Shown piece by piece: positions 10,752 through 18,900 of a DNA stretch of 22,185 nucleotides. This DNA is from Saccoglossus kowalevskii (lineage: Eukaryota; Hemichordata; Enteropneusta; Harrimaniidae). The position numbers were made by a program, and so were the translations under genes. A model generated the notes under the pieces. The model saw only the letters and a list, made by a program, of their open reading frames with translations, searched no databases and was not told the origin of the DNA. The first letter of the stretch is position 1. Every line of letters begins with the position of its first letter. The stretch covers positions 1 through 22,185 of the forward strand of contig NW_003113995.1 of NCBI RefSeq assembly GCF_000003605.2. The letters are read 5' to 3'.

Positions 10752-12640
10752 ACAGCTGGGCGACCTGTCCTCAACCTAAGCCCTAACTAACTCTTTGTTT
10801 AAAACAATAGCATCTGAAGTGGTATACACTGCAGGTGACTAATTACCGATACTAGATTATAATGTGACAGATGTTACCACACAATTTTATTTGTTATATG
10901 GATTCGAGTTACCTTTACTAGATGAAGAATAATTCACTCAGCATTCCATTGTTACATTGCCACTAATCATATGTATCGTTGTTACATTAAACCGAAAATT
11001 ATACATAATATAATTATTATCAATTTTTTATACAATACTGTAACCCATTTTCCTACTGTTAATGTGCTTGTCATTGCTCGTCTATAACAAGTTCAGCTAT
11101 TAAATGCTAATTACAAATCAATGTTCATGACTAGCATTGGTATGTACGATTATTCTATAATGCTTTTTAAGTTTCATATTTGTATACATATGCATGTATG
11201 TATCCAATGGCCAGCAAATACACTGTTTATCAATGTATTATTACATTTTTAATTGCATTCTCTTTTCAATTATGAAGCTTAAGAACAAACTACCCTTATT
11301 TCATATTTCAATACATGATAGTCGAGGTGCCAGTTATAGTTATCTTTAATTGTAATAAAATGTTTAGTAAGTAGATATGCCAAAATTATGAACACTGCTA
11401 ATAATGTATTTCCACTGTACTATCCCAATTTGCAAGTCATTCAAAATCAACCCCAAGTGAACAAACCGACACAAATTATGTGAACACATGACCGAATGAC
11501 AGATTTGTTCACGTGGTAATTTGAAAAAATATAAAAAGAAATAGCAACACCATCTTCAGAGTGCGTGTTTCATGTAATATACAATATCCTGGTATCGGCT
11601 TACAAAATTGTATTGGGATGCTTACCGCCAATTCTATTTCCAGTAATGTATGCATGACAAACAAACAAACAAACGAATAAAACAGAGCCTCTTAAGGCGT
11701 ACTAAATTACAAACAAGTACAACCCCTATCAAAAAATACACATAACCACTCACATAATTATCCTCATAACTAACATCAACCACTGATTCATATGGAATAA
11801 ATATACTTTTATTTTCACAACGTTTATTATTATGCAAAGGACGAAATTAAATTAAGGGTGACAAGGTCAGTTAAATTATATCCCAACGAATGTAACAATT
11901 GTAAAGATGGTGATTTTACAAAACTGTAAGCCAAGCTTTAATTTATAATTTTTGGGGTGATTGGAAGTTATCGAAGGAGTAGCCGGTGTTAGTTAGTGCA
12001 AGTGACGCCCAGGACAAAACTCGAACCCAAAAAGCGAACAAACGCCCTTAAGAATGCCCTGATCAATAAGAGTCTAATTTGCAGGGAAATATTATTTTGA
12101 GTTCCCCAGTGGACATTTGTTATAAGAGGCAGGACTTTCAGGATAATTAGTAGTATCTCAGGAGCTATGAGAAGAATTAAAACAATTAATCATGTTTATG
12201 TATTTTTTATGCGCATTACGTAACATAACATCAATGTTTAAACTTGGTTCTCACATGACACAAGAAATTTCATTATTATTCAAAAATAAAGAGTTATAGT
12301 TTCTAAATATTTACAATGCAGGACAAGTAATATTAATGTTGGTTTGTTAATATTAATTATATATTTGCATTATAATTCCGTATATTCATGGCGAATACAC
12401 TCCAGAATCATAAGAATCCCGTTATTATTTTTGTTTTATTGATTGTTGCTATTTTGACTGAAAATTAAAATATAATAAAGACTGGCATGGTTTCCAAGAT
12501 GTCTTTCTGTTTACCTTTATACGATAATTACGCGAAGAACTTCTTCACTTTGTAAACGACCGCTCAAATAGCATTGTATGTAACCAACTATTACAGTATT
12601 TCACATATTCTTCCTGTTTAGGGCAGGCACCTGGAGTGGT
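10752..12640. other. Non-coding intergenic region
   Basis: This 1.9 kb of AT-rich DNA lies between the gap and the promoter of the main gene. It holds the inverted repeat at 11453-11516 and a short (ACAA)n run near 11657-11674. No exon with splice sites and a family motif was found on either strand. Confidence 0.5.
11453..11516. repeat. Imperfect hairpin-forming inverted repeat
   Basis: CCAAGTGAACAAA at 11453-11465 is matched in reverse complement by TTTGTTCACGTGG at 11504-11516, with 12 of 13 pairs and a spacer of about 38 bases. It could form a stem or be the remains of a small palindromic element. No target duplication was seen. Confidence 0.5.
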
Positions 12641-12672
12641 AGTGTGCTCGCCTATAGGCGGTGACAAACGCT

Positions 12673-12680
12673 TGACGTCA
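12673..12680. promoter_or_regulatory. Consensus CRE palindrome
   Basis: TGACGTCA is the full cAMP-response element, bound by CREB/ATF factors. It lies 90 bp upstream of the TATA box of the lectin gene, a usual position for a proximal element. The role is inferred. Confidence 0.45.
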
Positions 12681-12756
12681 TATGAAAGTGATTTCTCAGC
12701 CTGTGATAATTGGCGCCTAAAGTATGCGAATCGTGTTTTGTTTAGTAATATACCCT

Positions 12757-12770
12757 ATTGGTTATATAAA
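12757..12770 (+). promoter_or_regulatory. Inverted CCAAT plus TATA box
   Basis: ATTGG at 12757-12761 is followed at once by TATATAAA at 12763-12770. A start site about 30 bases on, near 12793-12800, would give a 5' leader of roughly 150 nt to the ATG at 12949. The tight spacing of CCAAT and TATA is unusual. Confidence 0.5.
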
Positions 12771-12948
12771 CTATGATCTTTCACGATCCCCTTTCTTTGG
12801 TAGCGCGCTAGAAGCGTTCCGAGCAAGTTGTCATCACGATACAAACAACAATTCAAACTTTTCAAGGGGAATTTGTATGTGGCACTTGGATTATAGATGT
12901 TTCACGTTCGTCACTGTGTCTGTTAGCTGAGGTATAAGACAGCATCAA

Positions 12949-12984
12949 ATGGAAAATTCTGTCGCCAAATCTGAGGGGAGCAAG
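12949..12984 (+). CDS. Exon 1: start and cytoplasmic tail
   Basis: This encodes [12 protein letters not shown] and ends before donor GTAGGA in phase 0. TGA at 12928-12930 closes the frame upstream, so this ATG is the first available. G at +4 fits a start context, although -3 is C. Confidence 0.65.
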
Positions 12985-15900
12985 GTAGGAACTACAACAA
13001 ATATGTAAATTCGTTAACTCATTAGATGTTTTCTTTTACTCGCACATGTACAAAATATGTCTTTATTTACTGGTAAGCAATATGCTAATATAGCTGTCGA
13101 CTGTATATCCGTTAGAAGGTCACCAATGGAAAGAAACTTCGCAGAGTTGCATTTGTATTGTTATCCGTGGCTGCAGCTACTGCTTTGCTGGCTACAGTTA
13201 CAACTACCGTATCTCTGTCTACCGGAGGCAAGCACGATGACAAGATGTGTAAGTAATGTGTATTTATTTAGTGTCATGGCACTGTCATATTAAATTAATT
13301 GTGTTATATACTAGCATATGGACGTGTTTTTTATTCCTCAGGGACGGAGTATATTTAGGGCAAACACTAATATTAGAGGCTATTAGTGTGTGCAAGTGTT
13401 ATAGTTGAGAATCACGTTTCACTTGACACTCACGCCGAATGTCCCGCTTCAGTTTTTTTTGGTATAAACAGCGGAATGTATGAAAAATTTACCAGTATTT
13501 TTTATGGCATTACTTTGTATATTTCTAATTTCTATATTAATAATAACTCACCAAATGTGTTTTAAATCCACATAAACGCGAGGCACCATTTCTGATTCTC
13601 CCAAACTCCCTCAAAAAATCAGTACAAGTCTAGTTGGCATTTCTCGCGCCTTGAGCAAAACCATGTTTTAAATTCACTGCTTTAATAATTGAGTTTCCAA
13701 TGTATCGTTGATGCCGAAGGTTACAAAAAAAACATATTATTTTATTGCTCGAGGATGAATAAATCTTGTTTCAGGAACGGCAATCGTTCAGACAAATGAG
13801 ACAGACGCTCCACGAATACCCGAATACGCGCTCTTAAATTACGAGATATTCTCTATATATTTCATCCAGCGAATGGTACATGTTATAATGCATTAAATAT
13901 AATGTTAGATTGTCTAAACATAAATATGTTATTTATTCACAGCGAAATTGGCGACAACAAAGAAACCCATGGAGTGCAACGCAACAGCGTGTCGCAATGG
14001 AGGTACTTGCTCTACTGGCGATACTGTCACGTGTATGTGTACTAATGGTTACACAGGAGAATACTGCGAGACCTGTAAGTGTAAGAACGATCATACCCCG
14101 AGCAATAGTATTGTGGTTTTTGACGCATTTCAAACTATCACATTACTTAATAGCCAGATTAAAATACGGCGATTAGCAGAGATTATTTGCCTTTCAGGAA
14201 GAAATGTTAAGCTGATAGCAGAGTTTGCTTTTCATACAGTTATACCAAAACAACTTCATGGATACATAAAGCCGAATAAAAACACAATTTGAAAAATATG
14301 TTTTGCGGGAACTCAGTGCTACCAGATACTGCGCTAACAATATGCGCATAGTGTACTCTGTCGTAAGGTGAATACATGGAATTTATACACACATTCCAAT
14401 TTAACGTGTAGTATAATATCTGATAAACACTTATTATAAATACAACAACAGACATTATTTCTCCAACAATACATCTACATTAGTCATTAGTTGTAGTCTA
14501 TACGGGTCATCGAGTATACAACTACGTGTTACTTACAGATCAGAACTATTGTGAACCCAACCTTTGTCAAAACGGTGTCGCGTGTGAAAACGCTATTGAA
14601 TCCTATACCTGCGATTGTGTGCCTGGTTTTCAAGGGATTAACTGTGAAACGGGTAAGTGGTGCGCATATTTGCATATTTGTATACCTTAAGAACAGAGCT
14701 CAATATGATTACAATGACATCATTTGCATGCCTTTCAGAATCGGAGGATTTTGTAATGCATACAAATCTACCCCCACAGATACAACGTTTTTACAGCTGC
14801 ATACAATATTTCCACTCAAAAATCTATACTTATCATCAACATAATAGACTTGAAATCGTTTATAAATTTCACTTACATAAAGTGCGTTATTATCATTCTA
14901 CAAAGATGTTGATGAATGCTCTTCACAACCATGTGAAAACGGCGGAACATGCAATGATACTCTGAATGGGTATACATGTGACTGTGTGACAGGAACCTAC
15001 GGCGACCACTGTGAAATAAGTGCGTAAATACTTATTTATTATCATGACCAATATTTTCTTTCAATTCAAATATTGATTGTATTAGAGAATAATAATTTAA
15101 ATATATCGAACCTGCATGCGGCAGACGGCCATAGTGTGTCATTGTTTAAAATCAATCGTCCACCCGTGAACCTTTGCGTTTTCAGCGCGCGTATTTATCG
15201 TCGGATTTCCGGTGACCCCTTCGCTTTAACTGAGTTGTTGATTGTAAATATGCAAATATACAACTTAATTAATCATCCACAGATCCAGACGACTGTGTTC
15301 ATGTTACTGACTGTTACGGAGGAATGTGTATAGACGGTTTTGACAGCTACACATGTGACTGCAATACAGGTAGGACATGGAAAATACTTGAAATATCTGT
15401 TACGTATTTGCAAATTAGGGAACCATATTTATTTGCAGTATGCATTGTCAGTAAATATCGGTACACGGAAAGTGCAAATATGTAAATCATACTTTAACTG
15501 TGGCTACCGCCTTGAGGAAAATTAAAATTGTGTCCTGCATATTCAACGTTTGTTTCGCAAATTTAAAGTTTTGGTGTGTGAATTTGAAATTTTCTCCCGC
15601 GAATTTAAATTTACACTTACACTCCTTTACGTCACATAGGGCGCTAGAGGACGTTAGAGATTTGTAATGTATGCCGGTATTGCATATCCTTGATTCCCAA
15701 TGCTAAAATAAAACAGTCAAGGTCACTGCTGTTGTCGTGCCAACCATTTGTATAGCGACATTATTAACTTAAATTTACAAAACTATGTTTACATCATCTA
15801 ACATTTTTTTGTTCCCTTTTAGACGTGTCAAATGTTGTGTATCAAAAACTTGTTAGTCAAAGTTCAACACAGATAGAACGTGAGGCAGTAAACGCTATTG

Positions 15901-18900
15901 ACGGCATTCTCACTCTTAGTGATGCGTGTACGCACACTGCCGAAGAGTATGAACCGTGGTGGCAGATTGACCTATTCGAGATTCACTGCATTCATAACGT
16001 CATTATCACTAATCGCCACGATTGCTATCGTAAGTTCCCATATTTGTCTTTTTCAAAAGTTTATCATTGCGAATCTAGGCAAATGAACAAGTCGAATTCC
16101 ACAAATGTCAAACTCCCGTGTCCTCCGCTAATAACGGCATAAGATAATTGTCAGACCTGTGGATACACTGCACAAGCTCTGGTGGAATGTTCTAACATTC
16201 ATTACAAAATAGCAACAGACATATTCAATATATTTGTTATATATTTGTTTTATAAATTATATATATGTCTGAAATTATTGACTATAAAATTACGTTTCAG
16301 GAGAATGGTTGGAAAACGCCGTGGTTCTGGTTGGCTATACAGCACAACGTGATGACACTGTTCAATGTGGTGATATTGTGGATGCACAACGCGCTTCACA
16401 GGAAAGTGTTGAGTTTACATGTGAAATGGGAACGAGAGGAAGATATGTAACTGTTATGTTACAGGAAACTACACACTTTCTGTCACTCTGCGAGGTGGAG
16501 GTATATGCACCAGGTAATCTGTGTGTGTTACTCAGATTATGTTGCCATATGTTTAAACGATTGTTTAAATGATTGTTTAAACGATGATATGTGTCTTTAA
16601 TCTGGCTGCTCCTTGGGGATATATTTCCACCATACATTGATCTAATTTTCTTATAAGTTTAAAATGTTGTGAAACTAAATCCAATATCTATATATTGTGG
16701 CAACATTTAGCTCGCAGAAGATTTGAACTGCGTAATGAAGCTCTTACATGGAACCAAGCTAATGTTAGTTGTCATGACATTGGAGCGCATTTGGCAAAGA
16801 TCAGAAGTATAGAAGAAAATAACTATCTAGTACAGCTTATTGAGCAATATGACATTCGCGGTGAGTGGGAATATTTTGCGCAAGTGCAAATGTTTTTTTC
16901 TTCTGTTTGTGAGTTCTTTGCATGTAAAAATCCATCTATCCTCGGAGCGAACACCTGGGTATTTTTACCACCTGGCAACCATCACGGTGAAATTAAAGAC
17001 CGGAACTCCTAGAAAACTGTACCTCAGACAGTTGTTGTGACTCTACTAAACAGTGTAACAAGATTACTTCTACGTGTACAAGATATATAAATTTAGTTGC
17101 CCAGGATTACTTCAAAGTTGAGTTTGTGCTTTTTTCCCAACTTTACATGTTTTTTTTACGCGTTCCTATGCAGCACTCATATACTTAATGGTACAGTGTT
17201 GCTTGTCTTAGCAACGTAGAATATACGTAGGATATGACCTTTTTATAACTAAGAACATACCTTATTCGTAAATGACCGTCGATATCTCGCTGAGTATTCT
17301 AGAGTAACGTTTAGTTGTGTGTATGCCAATTTCACTATGACTACCCAGCTGGTTCTAAAAAGAAAAGTAAAGAAACTCCGAACGCTCAAGTTGGATGACC
17401 CGGTCAAAATTGACATGGAAAACCTCACCATGCAAAAATTGATCCTTGGTCAAATCCCACCTACTTGTTCTATAATAAATTTATATTCAAGAAAGTCTGT
17501 CGTTTTGGGTAGACAATACAGTATAAACGAGTATTTTCCCACAATTCCGGCGAGGTATGTAATGAAAATGGTGCGACTGTAATTCTTGTATTACGTTTTA
17601 CTTTATTAGTCAGGAGTGAGCGTACATATCAGTTTTCAAAAATCTTGCTCAATCCAGGTCAACCTGTCATATCTATGTACCACCCTGGCCAGCGATGTAA
17701 TCAAACTATTAAAACACTGCTGCAAAAATCACATTTGCCATATGTGAAGAAGTGATGATAACATTTTACAACCATGAAGTATGTAACCTCTGGCCCCTAC
17801 AACGAGTCCAAATATAATATAAAATATTGAGGTGGTATGTTCAGACTTCTGAGATGTACATTCAACCTGATGTGATTAAACCCACACAAAAAGGCAAAAC
17901 ATCAAATCTGACTTAACAAAGCCTTTAAAGTTTTTATGAAGCTTGAGGAAAAAATATTGACTAAACACAAATAAATTGAAAGAATCCTTTGATTCAAATA
18001 TCTTCAACGATTTGATTTGGGTTGCATTGTTCATTGTGCATTGTTTATGATGGTTTCTTTTCTTTTCCGGATTCATGGTTACTGTAATGACATTGTATTC
18101 TCAGATTATTGATTACACAATGTATACGTTTGGACTGCCTAACTCACAGCGTAATTTGCAGTTTTCACAATATTTGAGGTTTTGTGTATATTATGATACC
18201 AGCGATGGAATCGATAGTGAAATTAACCTGAAAACAACCAAACATCATCCAGGAATTGTCTGTTGTCAATTGTCTGTCAAACTACGTACAAGAGAGTTTG
18301 CTACAGAAGATCGAGAGGTAGTACTTTTAGGGAACTATATATATTAACAAACATTCCCGCGTTGGTTGGTTGGGTGGGTGAGTGAGCAGGATGTGCTTAT
18401 TTTTTTTTTGAAACACCTGACATCACTTCATGGCTGTCTGATTTGATGTCTATATGTCATTCTTTCAATGACTTGTCTTTGTTTGTGTCTCTTGTCCAGC
18501 GTGATTTGTTTATGGACTTGTACTTCTGCCAGTTAAACATATGATTTGAATTTTGGATTGGTATAATTGTTATTTCTATTTAGCAAACATGTAAACATAT
18601 GACGTCATGATGCAGAGAACTATAGTGTTCTTTCTTTCCCATTATCGAATTTGCTATTCCTCTTATATAGTTCCGGTGAACAGTTGACATGATGACAGTA
18701 GAAAATATAACAATATAGCTAATTGGTAGCAAAAACAAATCGCCCTCTCGCTGGCGGACGTTTGCAAAACAAGTACAACTATGAACTTATATCATCTATG
18801 ATTTTCTTGCTTTAATTGCTTAAAGTGATTCATTTATTAGTATTTTGTCTGTACCCACTCTCATATTTATAATTTAAGAGGTTAGTACTAAAGTGCTTTG

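Noticed and set aside
10154-10774. 206-residue minus-strand open frame.
   Set aside because: It crosses the N gap; nearly all its residues are unknown.
13057-13293. Leu/Tyr-rich frame overlapping exon 2.
   Set aside because: It is in a different frame from the signal-anchor reading, which alone links in phase with exons 1 and 3.
17319-17582. Basic open frame ([20 protein letters not shown]).
   Set aside because: It sits in the CTLD intron, matches no family I recognise, and lacks phase-compatible splice sites.
18075-18347. 90-residue open frame in intron 9.
   Set aside because: No motif, no splice support and AT-rich composition like the surrounding intron.
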